From contig NZ_CP166625.1 in assembly GCF_041320595.1 (NCBI RefSeq), forward strand, positions 908,501 to 972,500: DNA of 64,000 nucleotides, given 5' to 3'. This stretch comes from Pleomorphomonas sp. PLEO (GTDB taxonomy: Bacteria > Pseudomonadota > Alphaproteobacteria > Rhizobiales > Pleomorphomonadaceae). A program made the position numbers and the translations under genes. Below the pieces are notes generated by a model. The model made no database searches. It saw only the letters and a program-made list of their open reading frames with translations, and was not told the DNA's origin. Below are positions 19,377 through 27,318 of this stretch, piece after piece. The first letter of the stretch is position 1. Every line of letters begins with the position of its first letter.

Positions 19377-19922
19377 ATGTCCACGAGGCTCGTTCGTTCG
19401 GCTCTACTGGCTGCGGTCCTTGTCGGACCGATCGCCGCAGCCTTCATGGCTGCTCCTAGCCACGCCGCCGACATGGTGAAAGTCGAGCTCGATCAGGCCA
19501 AGATCTATCGGCTGGCGGCTCCGGCGAGTACCATCGTGATCGGCAACCCTTCCATCGCTGACGCAACGCTGCAGGACTCGCAGACACTTATCGTAACCGG
19601 ACGCGCCTACGGCCAGACCAACCTCATCGTGCTCGATGAGCAGGGCGAGACCATTACCGACGTGCAGCTCGCCGTGCTCGCGGCGTCGGAAAATTTCGTC
19701 ACGGTCTACAAGGGCGCCAAGCGACTGTCGCTCAGCTGCCTGCCGGAATGCCAGCCGACGGCGGTTCCCGGCGATGATGCAGAGCATTTTTCGGGCATTC
19801 TTGGCCAAGTTTCTCAGCACAATGGTGCTGGTAGCGGTAGTCCGGCCACGGCCTCTACCGGCGCCGCCGCGGCCAGCGGCACAAATGCCTCGTCTCAAGC
19901 CGCCGCTCCGAGCAGCCAGTAG
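19377..19922 (+). CDS. Pilus/secretin N-terminal-domain protein
   Basis: Exported protein of 181 aa. It has a signal peptide MSTRLVRSALLAAVLVG ending SHAAD, then one domain of the type found at the N-terminus of CpaC-like secretins (KVELDQAKIYRLAAPASTIV, IGNPSIADATLQDSQTLIV, YGQTNLIVLD), and a Ser/Ala-rich tail. It lacks any secretin domain. The ATG at 19377 has CCGGAG upstream. It is divergent from flp and precedes two pseudopilin genes, so it is probably an accessory periplasmic pilus protein. Exact role unknown. Confidence 0.75.
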   Translation: MSTRLVRSALLAAVLVGPIAAAFMAAPSHAADMVKVELDQAKIYRLAAPASTIVIGNPSIADATLQDSQTLIVTGRAYGQTNLIVLDEQGETITDVQLAVLAASENFVTVYKGAKRLSLSCLPECQPTAVPGDDAEHFSGILGQVSQHNGAGSGSPATASTGAAAASGTNASSQAAAPSSQ

Positions 19923-20004
19923 AATAAGGGTGGCTACACCGCTTGGTAAGGTGTTCGGAGCAAACTCGGCCTTGCGAGCCAACTCGCCGCGGGGGGAAGT
20001 TCTA

Positions 20005-20574
20005 TTGCGCCCGACCTGGCCTTTCCATCGTTCAAGTCCGCCTGTTACGCCGGACGAAGCGCAGCATTGCGCGCGGCTTCTTGGCGATCGCCGCGGCGCG
20101 GTGGCGATGGAGTTCGCCATCGTTTCGATTCCGTTCTTCTTGCTGCTGTTCGCCATCTTGGAGATGGCGTTGATGTTTTTTATCGGGCAAGTGCTTGATA
20201 CCGCCACCGTGTCGGCATCCCGTCTGATCCGAACCGGCGAGGCCAAGGCCCAGTCGCTAACCCAGGACCAATTCAAAGCCAATATCTGCACTGGCATGGT
20301 CAATCTTGTGGAATGCAGCACGCGACTTTATGTCGACGTCCAGTCCTATTCGAGCTTTGGCGCCTACACGCCGACCAGTCCGCTCGACAAGGACGGCAAT
20401 ATCACCTCTACAAAATATACCAATGGCAACAAGAGCGAGATCATCGTCGTCCGCAGCTTCTACGCTTGGCCCGTCCTGTTCAATCTCTTGGCTCGCAGTC
20501 TCACCAAGTTGTCCAACGGGGATCAACTGCTCAGCAGCGTCGTTGCTTTCCAGACGGAACCTTTCCCATGGTAG
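20005..20574 (+). CDS. TadE-like pseudopilin
   Basis: TadE family minor pilin-like protein. The region GDRRGAVAMEFAIVSIPFF has a prepilin-type site with Gly before AVAME, giving Glu at +5, and a hydrophobic helix follows. The TTG at 20005 is chosen because GGGGGGAAG lies about 5 nt upstream. In-frame GTG codons at 19930 or 19951 would lengthen the protein but have poor ribosome sites. The end overlaps the next gene by 7 bp. Confidence 0.75.
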   Translation: MRPTWPFHRSSPPVTPDEAQHCARLLGDRRGAVAMEFAIVSIPFFLLLFAILEMALMFFIGQVLDTATVSASRLIRTGEAKAQSLTQDQFKANICTGMVNLVECSTRLYVDVQSYSSFGAYTPTSPLDKDGNITSTKYTNGNKSEIIVVRSFYAWPVLFNLLARSLTKLSNGDQLLSSVVAFQTEPFPW

Positions 20575-21140
20575 CAAGGCTCCCGGCAATGGATCTTTTC
20601 CGACGTTTCGTGACGGAGCGCGGCGGCGTATCGGCTGTGGAGTTCGCGGTGATCCTGCCGGTGATGCTGGTGATCTACGCTGGCTGTGGCGAGTTGACGA
20701 CAGCTCTCATTCTCGATCGCAAAGTCAGCCGGGCCGCCAGCACCATTTCTGATCTTGTTGCCCAACAGACCTCGGTCAGCACGACCTTGATGAGCGGCAT
20801 CTTCGACGCGACATCGGCCATCATGGAGCCTTACGATTCTTCTGTGGCCAAAGTGGTGATCGTCGTTGTCGACGTCACGTCTTCCGGACAGAAGGTCGCT
20901 TGGTCGAAGTCGCGCAATGACACAGCTGCGACAGCCGGTGCGGCACCGCCCACCGGACTTACGGTTCCGAGCACCATAGCCTCGGTCGGCGACGAGGTGG
21001 TCGTCGGACGGGTTACCTATGCCTACAGCTCGCCCTTCGCCAGCTTCATGCAGAGCATTACCGGCAGCACGACCTACAATCTCAGCCACGTCTTCTACCT
21101 GAAGCCTCGGCAGGGAACGACGATCGCTTTCACCAGCTAG
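20568..21140 (+). CDS. TadE/TadF-like pseudopilin
   Basis: Second TadE/F-type protein, 190 aa. The sequence TERGGVSAVEFAVILPVMLVIYAG has a prepilin site with Glu at +5 and one N-terminal helix. The rest is an extracytoplasmic domain ending TTIAFTS. The ATG at 20568 overlaps the upstream stop; the ATG at 20589 is an alternative. Both TadE/F proteins should be processed by the nearby CpaA. Confidence 0.75.
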   Translation: MVARLPAMDLFRRFVTERGGVSAVEFAVILPVMLVIYAGCGELTTALILDRKVSRAASTISDLVAQQTSVSTTLMSGIFDATSAIMEPYDSSVAKVVIVVVDVTSSGQKVAWSKSRNDTAATAGAAPPTGLTVPSTIASVGDEVVVGRVTYAYSSPFASFMQSITGSTTYNLSHVFYLKPRQGTTIAFTS

Positions 21141-21283
21141 CCAGTGGAAACGGTGTGGAGTTCTTGGGGCGAACCGGCATTGGCCAAAACGTGGACGGCG
21201 TTAATTAACGGGCCGGCAACGCGGGGCTGTTAAGGTGGCTGTCTGTCAGTACGTCTGGCGCCCTTCCTGAGAGATTGCGTTCC

Positions 21284-22915
21284 GTGGCATCCCCGGCGTT
21301 CCACATCTCCACGATCCTGAGGCCGTCGGTACTCGCCTTCGGCGCGGTGCTCGTAGCCCTTTTCACGATTACCAGCGCCGTCCGTACTCAAGACGACGAG
21401 CGTTACCTCGAACGGCGATATGCCGATGTGGGCAAGATCCTGTCGGCTGCGATCGACCCTCGCTTTCAAAACAAGGCCGATGAAATTACCCGAGTGGCGG
21501 AACGGCTTGTGGTAATCGGCGCCATCCGGGGCGGTGTCCTCTACGACAGTTCCGGGCATGAGCAGCAAGTGTTCGGGGAGCGCATCGAAGCAAGCTTCAC
21601 CTCGGTGATGCGTACCGGACATACGGTGTTTCGTCCGGCCGGTAGCAGCAAGGCCGATTTCTACTATCCGCCCGAGGTGTCTCTCACCCCTTTCCACATC
21701 TTCCTGCGCGTCGATGTCGGCGAGATCACCAGTCTCGAGACTGTCCGCGACGATCGTGCCGTTACTATCGCTCTCGGCGGGGCGACAGCAGCGGCGGCGA
21801 TTACCGAGATGGTCATGATGCTGATGGTCTGGTGGCCGCTGCGTCGCCTCCGGACGGTGGTCGAGGCCATGTTGCAAGATCCCGCTTCCGCGGATCGCGA
21901 TCAACCGCTCAAGGCGTGGGGCGGCGAGGTTGGCAGGCTGACCTTCGCCTTCGAATGCCTGCGGTCCATGTTGGCCGATGTTTGGCGGACTCGGGTCACG
22001 GTTGCCGACACCATCATCGAGTCGTCGCCCTTCGCAGTGCTCCAGGTCAATGGCGACGGTCATCCATTCTTTGCCAATTCCACGTGTGCCCGCCTGTTTG
22101 GACGCGACATCCTCAGAACCAATGAAGTGTCGCCGCTGGTGTTGCGCGACGTGGCGAATGGAGCACGCCATAGCCTCAAGACCTACATCGAGGCCCACAA
22201 GAGCGGAATCAGACCAGTCGAGTTTCCCACGCCGAACGGCCAGAAGCAGGCATTGATGGCCTCTTTGGTGCTGGGAACCGAAACCCGTGCGCCGGTCAAC
22301 GTTCTGGTCGGCGTCGATATCAGTACGCTGTATGGCGAGCGGATCGCGGCGGAGACGGCACTCAAGGCGGGTATGGAAGAAGTCTCCCGAGCTGCGACGC
22401 GCAGCTTTGAGTACAAGCAGATGCTGGAAGCCTGTCTTGCGCTGATGGGCGGTGGCAAAAAGAGCCAGGAGCACGTGGAGATCGCCTCCTTCGTGCAAGA
22501 GTGGCTCGACGCGGCGACGGAGGCGGGGGCGGTACAGGTTTCCGGGATCGACGGCGAGGATCCGGAGGTGTCTGGCGGCACCGATAATCTGCGCGCGGTC
22601 GCGCGCTTTGCCGCCTTTGTCGCATATACGCAGGTGGGCAGTTTGCCGGTCGACATGAAGATCGACGTTCGCGGCATCGACTTCGAAACCGCCGGCCTGC
22701 AGGTGCAAGCGCGTGCCGCCGCGGGTGGGACCAAAGGCGCCTGCGTTGCCGATACCAATTTGGCGCTGGCCGCCCTTAAGGCCGCTGTTGCCCGCGTGAG
22801 CGGCCAGCTCTCGGAGATTGAAAAGGATGAGAGTGGTGCCGTCATTGTGCGCGTTATTCTGCGCGGTGCCGCCGAGCGCATGCAGACCGGGATGAAGGCG
22901 AAATCCGCCGACTGA
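21284..22915 (+). CDS. Membrane PAS-domain protein resembling a degenerate sensor kinase
   Basis: About 543 aa from the GTG at 21284 (TTG at 21275 is an alternative). Layout: membrane helix at about 15-35, a periplasmic region of about 135 residues, a second helix around TMs AAAAITEMVMMLMVWWPL, a HAMP-like linker (RRLRTVVEAML), a PAS domain around SSPFAVLQVNGDGHPFFANS, then a C-terminal part that recalls a histidine-kinase ATPase fold. No H-box histidine and no clear G1 or N-box residues are present. It follows the TadE/F genes and may sense envelope signals for the pilus. Function inferred only. Confidence 0.6.
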   Translation: MASPAFHISTILRPSVLAFGAVLVALFTITSAVRTQDDERYLERRYADVGKILSAAIDPRFQNKADEITRVAERLVVIGAIRGGVLYDSSGHEQQVFGERIEASFTSVMRTGHTVFRPAGSSKADFYYPPEVSLTPFHIFLRVDVGEITSLETVRDDRAVTIALGGATAAAAITEMVMMLMVWWPLRRLRTVVEAMLQDPASADRDQPLKAWGGEVGRLTFAFECLRSMLADVWRTRVTVADTIIESSPFAVLQVNGDGHPFFANSTCARLFGRDILRTNEVSPLVLRDVANGARHSLKTYIEAHKSGIRPVEFPTPNGQKQALMASLVLGTETRAPVNVLVGVDISTLYGERIAAETALKAGMEEVSRAATRSFEYKQMLEACLALMGGGKKSQEHVEIASFVQEWLDAATEAGAVQVSGIDGEDPEVSGGTDNLRAVARFAAFVAYTQVGSLPVDMKIDVRGIDFETAGLQVQARAAAGGTKGACVADTNLALAALKAAVARVSGQLSEIEKDESGAVIVRVILRGAAERMQTGMKAKSAD

Positions 22916-22970
22916 CGACCGCCCCGTCAGGCATCGGGCTCCTGGTGACTGGGAGCCTCCGGATGTGTCG

Positions 22971-23480
22971 TTACTGGCTCAACACCAGGCGCCCATTCTC
23001 AATGGAAAAGGCCTTGAGGCGGTTGAGAAAGCTCATCCCCAGCAGGTTGGTGGCGAGTTGCTTGTCGGAGAGCACGAGGGCATCGACGTCGGTCACCCGG
23101 ATGCCGCCGACCTCGATTTCCTGGAGCCGTACCCGCGCGGCCTCCGCGACGCCGCCAGCGGTCGATACTTTCGCCGTATAGTCGCCCGGAAGGACGATCA
23201 GGCCGGCTGTTCGTGCGTCGGAAGCGCGCAGCGCTACCAGCGTCGCGCCGGTGTCGGCGAGCATGGTCAGCGGCCGTCCGTTGACGCGACCGTTGAAAAT
23301 GAAGTGGCCGCGGTTGTCGGCGGCGATCTCCGCCCTCCCGAGCATGGCCGCCGGCTTCGGCACAGCAACGGGCGCAGGGGCTTCGCTCACAGGCGACATG
23401 TCGGCAAGCCGTTGCAATTCCGGCGCAAAGAAGCCGATGACCACCGTCGCGGCCAGTACCAATCCAAGCAGACGGAGCAT
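22971..23480 (-). CDS. Retropepsin-like aspartic protease
   Basis: Single-domain retropepsin-like protease, 169 aa, of the family annotated as TIGR02281. An N-terminal membrane anchor MLRLLGLVLAATVVIGFF is followed by a linker and the catalytic motif LTMLADTGATLVAL with Asp at about residue 76. The later LLGMSFLNRLKAF is the conserved second flap/core segment. It should be periplasmic and active as a dimer. The substrate is unknown. Confidence 0.8.
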   Translation of the reverse strand: MLRLLGLVLAATVVIGFFAPELQRLADMSPVSEAPAPVAVPKPAAMLGRAEIAADNRGHFIFNGRVNGRPLTMLADTGATLVALRASDARTAGLIVLPGDYTAKVSTAGGVAEAARVRLQEIEVGGIRVTDVDALVLSDKQLATNLLGMSFLNRLKAFSIENGRLVLSQ

Positions 23481-23563
23481 CGTTTCCTCCGCGCGGCCGT
23501 ATTGGCCGCTCGGACAAGGTAGAAGGCTACGGTTCCCAAAGCCTTAAGTTGGGGATTTAGCGG

Positions 23564-24721
23564 TTAGTCGACCGCGGCGAGGCTTGCCTTGGCCAGGGCG
23601 GTCCAGACGGCGGCGCCGGGGGCGATCGCCTCATCGGCGAAATCATAGGCCGGGTGGTGGAGGCCGGCCGACGGACCATTGCCCATGAAGAAATAGGCGC
23701 CGGGCACGCGCTCGAGATAGTAGGAAAAATCCTCGGCCGCCATCAATGGCGCTCCAGCTCGGTCGATCGCACTGCTGCCGAACAGTTCTTCCACGACATC
23801 GCCAACCCGCGCGGCGGCCGCGGCGTGGTTGACCGTCACCGGATAACCGCGCTCGTAGGCGACGTTCGCCTCGGCGCCAAAGGTGGTGGCGACCGCTTTT
23901 GCGATATGGCCGACCGATGCCTCGAGTTCTTCCCGGACCCTTCCGTTGAGCGCGCGGACGGTGCCCGAGAGGCGGGCGGTCTGTGGAATGACATTATCGG
24001 TATTGCCGGCGTGAAAGGTCGTCACCGATACGACGCCCGAGGCGAGCGGGTCGGTGTTGCGCGCCACAATCGACTGAAGAGCCGTCACCAGCTGGGCACC
24101 GACGAGAATGGGATCGATCGTCTCGTGTGGGCGCGCTGCGTGGCCGCCTCGGCCGAGAATGTCGATATAGAAACGGTCGGTCGATGCCATGATGGCGCCG
24201 GGGCGTACGGCAAAGCGCCCCACCGGCAGGCCCGGCAAGTTGTGTATGCCGTAGATCTCGTCGACGGGGAAGCGTTCGAACAAGCCGTCGTCGATCATTG
24301 CCCGAGCACCGGCGCCACCTTCCTCGGCCGGCTGGAAGACGAAGACGACGGTGCCGGCAAAGTCGCGATCGGCGGCAAGGCGGCGAGCGGCGGCAAGTAG
24401 CGTTGCCGTGTGGCCATCGTGGCCGCAGGCATGCATGGCGCCCGGTTTTTCGGAGGTCCAAGGTGCGCCGGTGATCTCCTCGATGGGCAAGGCGTCCATG
24501 TCGGCGCGCAGCGCGACGGCGCGGTTGCCTGGACGGCCCCGGAGCACGCCAACGACGCCGCTGCCGCCGATGCCGGTCACCACCTCGTCAAGGCCGAAAG
24601 CGGTGAGCTTTTGGGCTACGAAGGCGGATGTCTCGTCGAGGGCGTAAAGCAGTTCGGGACGGCGATGCAGATCGCGGCGCCAGAGCACGGCTTCCCCGGC
24701 GATCTCTTCAAGGGCGGACAA
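23564..24721 (-). CDS. M20-family amidohydrolase
   Basis: Zinc metallopeptidase of the M20D (hippurate hydrolase / N-acyl-L-amino acid amidohydrolase) family, about 385 aa. Metal-binding and catalytic segments are visible: ALRADMDALPIEE, HACGHDGHTA, VFQPAEEGGAGA and the C-terminal APLMAAEDFSYYL. The TTG at 24721 has GAGAGG 6 nt upstream; a TTG at 24742 would add 7 residues without a ribosome site. Monocistronic; substrate not predictable. Confidence 0.88.
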   Translation of the reverse strand: MSALEEIAGEAVLWRRDLHRRPELLYALDETSAFVAQKLTAFGLDEVVTGIGGSGVVGVLRGRPGNRAVALRADMDALPIEEITGAPWTSEKPGAMHACGHDGHTATLLAAARRLAADRDFAGTVVFVFQPAEEGGAGARAMIDDGLFERFPVDEIYGIHNLPGLPVGRFAVRPGAIMASTDRFYIDILGRGGHAARPHETIDPILVGAQLVTALQSIVARNTDPLASGVVSVTTFHAGNTDNVIPQTARLSGTVRALNGRVREELEASVGHIAKAVATTFGAEANVAYERGYPVTVNHAAAAARVGDVVEELFGSSAIDRAGAPLMAAEDFSYYLERVPGAYFFMGNGPSAGLHHPAYDFADEAIAPGAAVWTALAKASLAAVD

Positions 24722-24909
24722 GGCTGACCTCTCTACGGACAATTGCGGAGGAATTTCAGCCTAGCATGCCCACAATGGCGAAAGCGAGGGCCAATCGCCA
24801 CTGTCCGTTATGGCCAAAGTTTGCCGAAATTTAACCACCCATTCGTGTTCTTGGTGGCAAATCCACCTGCCGGTCGGCTCAGCTGATCGTGCCATCATGG
24901 AGATACCCC

Positions 24910-25497
24910 GTGTCCGGACGCGCTTTCGCCCTTCTGCCGCTTTGCGCGGTATTCTTTCTCGCCGCCTGTCAGAGTGCGCCGCCCCCGCCGCCCAAGCCGA
25001 GCTTCTACGAGGATCTCGCCTCGCCGACGGCGCACCTTGATGAGAGCAAGGCGCAGTCCATGCTCAACCAGTACCGTGCCCAGTCGGGTATCGCGCCGCT
25101 GACGCTCGATCCGCGCCTCAACCGTATTGCCCAGGATTACGCGAAGAAGATGGCGGCGGCTGACAAGATGGGCCACGACGTCGACGGTCACTCGCTGCTT
25201 GGTACCCGTCTCAAGAGCTATGGGTATCAGTTCTCAAATGCGGGCGAGAACGTGGCGGCCGGCTATCACACGCTCGCCGAGGCCTTCTCCGGCTGGCGGC
25301 AGTCGCCACCGCACGATCGCGGCATGAAGGACCCGGAGATGAGCCTTATGGGCATCGCCACGGCCTATAATCCGAATTCCAAGTACAAGGTGTTCTGGTG
25401 CTTGATCTTCGCTCACCCGCCGGTGGTGACCGCTGACGGTACGCTGATGGGCGCCACAGGCGGCCTGACGCCGGCGACTTCGCTGACGATCAGGTAA
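24910..25497 (+). CDS. CAP-domain lipoprotein
   Basis: CAP (SCP/PR-1) domain protein, 195 aa from the GTG at 24910, which has GGAG 7 nt upstream. A lipoprotein signal ends in the lipobox FLAAC (Cys20), followed by a Pro stretch. The CAP domain spans roughly 50-180 with MLNQYRAQSGIAPLTLDPRL, ENVAAGY and a C-terminal WCLIFAHPP. One conserved CAP histidine lies in KMGHDVDGHS. Likely an envelope-anchored protein of unknown activity. Confidence 0.8.
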   Translation: MSGRAFALLPLCAVFFLAACQSAPPPPPKPSFYEDLASPTAHLDESKAQSMLNQYRAQSGIAPLTLDPRLNRIAQDYAKKMAAADKMGHDVDGHSLLGTRLKSYGYQFSNAGENVAAGYHTLAEAFSGWRQSPPHDRGMKDPEMSLMGIATAYNPNSKYKVFWCLIFAHPPVVTADGTLMGATGGLTPATSLTIR

Positions 25498-25522
25498 GCA
25501 AATCGCGGCGCTGCCGGCCGGC

Positions 25523-26053
25523 TCAGGCCTCGGCGGCGCCATCCCCCTTGCCCGAGAAGGCCGTCGTGAGCGCTGCGTAGAGCTCACGCGGCGTGAAGGG
25601 TTTGCGCAAGGTTGCCGTGGCGCGCAAATCGGTCGGAATGCGAGCCGAGGCGCTGACCATGACGACGGGCGGCAATCCGCCGGCAAAGCGAGCTTCTAGT
25701 GCGTCGAGCACATCGGTCGCGGTCTCGGCGCGTAGCGTCCAGTCGACGATCACCACATCCGGCCGGCATGTGGCAACGACGGCCTGCGCTTCGGCGCTGC
25801 CGCCGGCCTCAAAGACGTCGACCTCGAAGGATTCGAGAATGCTCGCCATCAGCATGCGAGCGATCGGGCTGTCGTCGACGACAAGCGCTATCGGTCGGCT
25901 TTCGTTGGCGGTCGCGTCGTCGCCCTCACCGCTCGGCGCTGGGGCAGAGCTCCGCCGTCCGAGAAGGTGGCCGACCAGGCGACGGCCGCCGATGATCGCC
26001 TGGGCGCCGCCGGGGCCGGCGAACGGAGAGGCTGGGGACGATCGCATGGGCAT
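25523..26053 (-). CDS. Stand-alone response-regulator receiver protein
   Basis: Receiver-domain protein, 176 aa from the ATG at 26053 (AGGA 8 nt upstream). The first 53 residues are low-complexity Ser/Pro/Gly/Arg-rich. The receiver begins IALVVDDSPIARMLMASIL, with acidic residues at about 60-61, the phosphoacceptor Asp at 104 in VIVDWTLR, Ser in VMVSASA and Lys151 in LRKPFTP. There is no output domain. The partner kinase is not adjacent. It is convergent with the CAP gene and upstream of tRNA-Leu. Confidence 0.8.
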   Translation of the reverse strand: MPMRSSPASPFAGPGGAQAIIGGRRLVGHLLGRRSSAPAPSGEGDDATANESRPIALVVDDSPIARMLMASILESFEVDVFEAGGSAEAQAVVATCRPDVVIVDWTLRAETATDVLDALEARFAGGLPPVVMVSASARIPTDLRATATLRKPFTPRELYAALTTAFSGKGDGAAEA

Positions 26054-26208
26054 GGACGGTTTCCTGGCAAAATGATCAATGGACAATACCTGGCGGACCT
26101 TTCCGCCGTCTTAAGCGAAGTCGCCCCCGCAAAAAGCTCTTCGAAAATCGATCTTTCTCCAATCGCCCGTTGACGACGAACTGCCGACCGATATATTCCG
26201 CCTCCGCT

Positions 26209-26294
26209 GCCCCAGTGGCGAAATGGTAGACGCGGCAGACTCAAAATCTGTTGTTCGCGAGAACGTGCTGGTTCGAGTCCGGCCTGGGGCACCA
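26209..26294 (+). tRNA. tRNA-Leu (anticodon CAA)
   Basis: Cloverleaf with acceptor GCCCCAG / CTGGGGC, D arm GCGAAATGGTAGACGC, anticodon stem GCAGA / TCTGT around the loop CTCAAAA (anticodon CAA), a long variable arm typical of Leu tRNAs (TGTTCGCGAGAACG), T arm with GGTTCGAGTCC, discriminator A and an encoded CCA (26292-26294). Confidence 0.95.
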
Positions 26295-26439
26295 CCTTAT
26301 TCTTCCGCACTCTTTGCTCGCGTCCTCCTTGGGGATCATTGGCCTGGGAACACGCGACGCCCGTGAAGCTCTCGGCTTGTTTCTCTTTCGGTTCTGAACT
26401 GCTACATCGGGCGGACCCAATCGCGATAACCCGTCGATC

Positions 26440-27213
26440 ATGTCAGACCCAGCGCCAAGCCAGTCCTCGCTTATTGTTTTTCTCCGCGTTGCCCTCGGTC
26501 GGCATACCAGCGGTGTCATTTACCGCGACCTTGCGGCGGGGCTGCGGCAGGCGATCACCGAGGGGGTGCTTGGCATTGGCGATGTTCTGCCCGGCGAGCG
26601 GGATTTCGCCGAGGCGATCTCCGTCTCCCGCACCTCGGTGCGCAAAGCCATTGAGGCGCTGGTCGGCGACGGCGTGCTGATTCGCCGCCATGGTGCACGC
26701 ACCGCCGTGGCCGAGCGCGTCGAAAAACCGCTATCGGCGCTGACCTCCTTCTCGGAGGACATGCGCTCGCGCGGCATCGAGCCTGGCATGACCTGGATCA
26801 GCCGCGAGGTCGGATCTGCCTCGCCGGCCGAAATCATGGCGTTGCACCTGTCGATGGGGGCTCGCGTCTGCCGCCTCAAACGCCTCAGGACCGGCGACGG
26901 CATGCCGATGGCCATCGAGCACGCCGTGGTGCCGGCCGACGTCCTTGACGACCCTGAGGTGGTCACCGGTTCGCTCTACGACGTGCTTGCCGAGCGGCAT
27001 CGCAGGCCCGTCAGGGCGTTGCAACGCCTGCGCGCCGCCGTGGCAGGTGCCGAGGAAGGCCGTCTGCTCCATCTTGAGATCGGCGCGCCGCTCTTGGTCG
27101 CCGAACGCCGCTGTTTCACCGCCGATGGCACGCCGGTGGAGTTCACGCGCACTTACTATTGCGGTGAGCGCTACGACTTCCTCGTGGAGTTGCGCGCGCA
27201 GGAGGTGGTGTGA
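26440..27213 (+). CDS. GntR-family regulator with UTRA domain
   Basis: HutC/NagR-type regulator, 257 aa. An N-terminal winged helix (YRDLAAGLRQAITEGVL, LPGERDFAEAISVSRTSVRKAIEALV) is followed by a UTRA ligand-binding domain (GARVCRLKRLRTGDGMPMAIEH, VEFTRTYYCGERYDF). The adjoining NanE-NanK fusion and sugar ABC importer suggest an amino-sugar phosphate effector. It probably controls the downstream genes from sites in the 27214-27318 gap. Confidence 0.88.
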   Translation: MSDPAPSQSSLIVFLRVALGRHTSGVIYRDLAAGLRQAITEGVLGIGDVLPGERDFAEAISVSRTSVRKAIEALVGDGVLIRRHGARTAVAERVEKPLSALTSFSEDMRSRGIEPGMTWISREVGSASPAEIMALHLSMGARVCRLKRLRTGDGMPMAIEHAVVPADVLDDPEVVTGSLYDVLAERHRRPVRALQRLRAAVAGAEEGRLLHLEIGAPLLVAERRCFTADGTPVEFTRTYYCGERYDFLVELRAQEVV

Positions 27214-27223
27214 TCACTTTGAT

Positions 27224-27262
27224 ACCAGTTGAGCAAATTATAGGCCTTTAGTCCAAACTGGT
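27224..27262. promoter_or_regulatory. Candidate GntR operator region upstream of nanEK
   Basis: ACCAGTT (27224-27230) and its complement AACTGGT (27256-27262) flank an AT-rich stretch containing AAATTATAGG. A further GACTGGTCT follows at 27267. Repeats of ACTGGT/ACCAGT are the sort of element a NagR-like regulator could bind. The spacing is wider than a single operator, so this may be two half operators or coincidence. Confidence 0.3.
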
Positions 27263-27318
27263 TGCTGACTGGTCTCTACGCTGCTACTACTATCTCAGTG
27301 AACAGCAGCGAGGAAACC

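Noticed and set aside
26209-26440. Integration site for a mobile element at tRNA-Leu
   Set aside because: No integrase, no repeat of the tRNA 3' end downstream within the window, and the genes after it look chromosomal.
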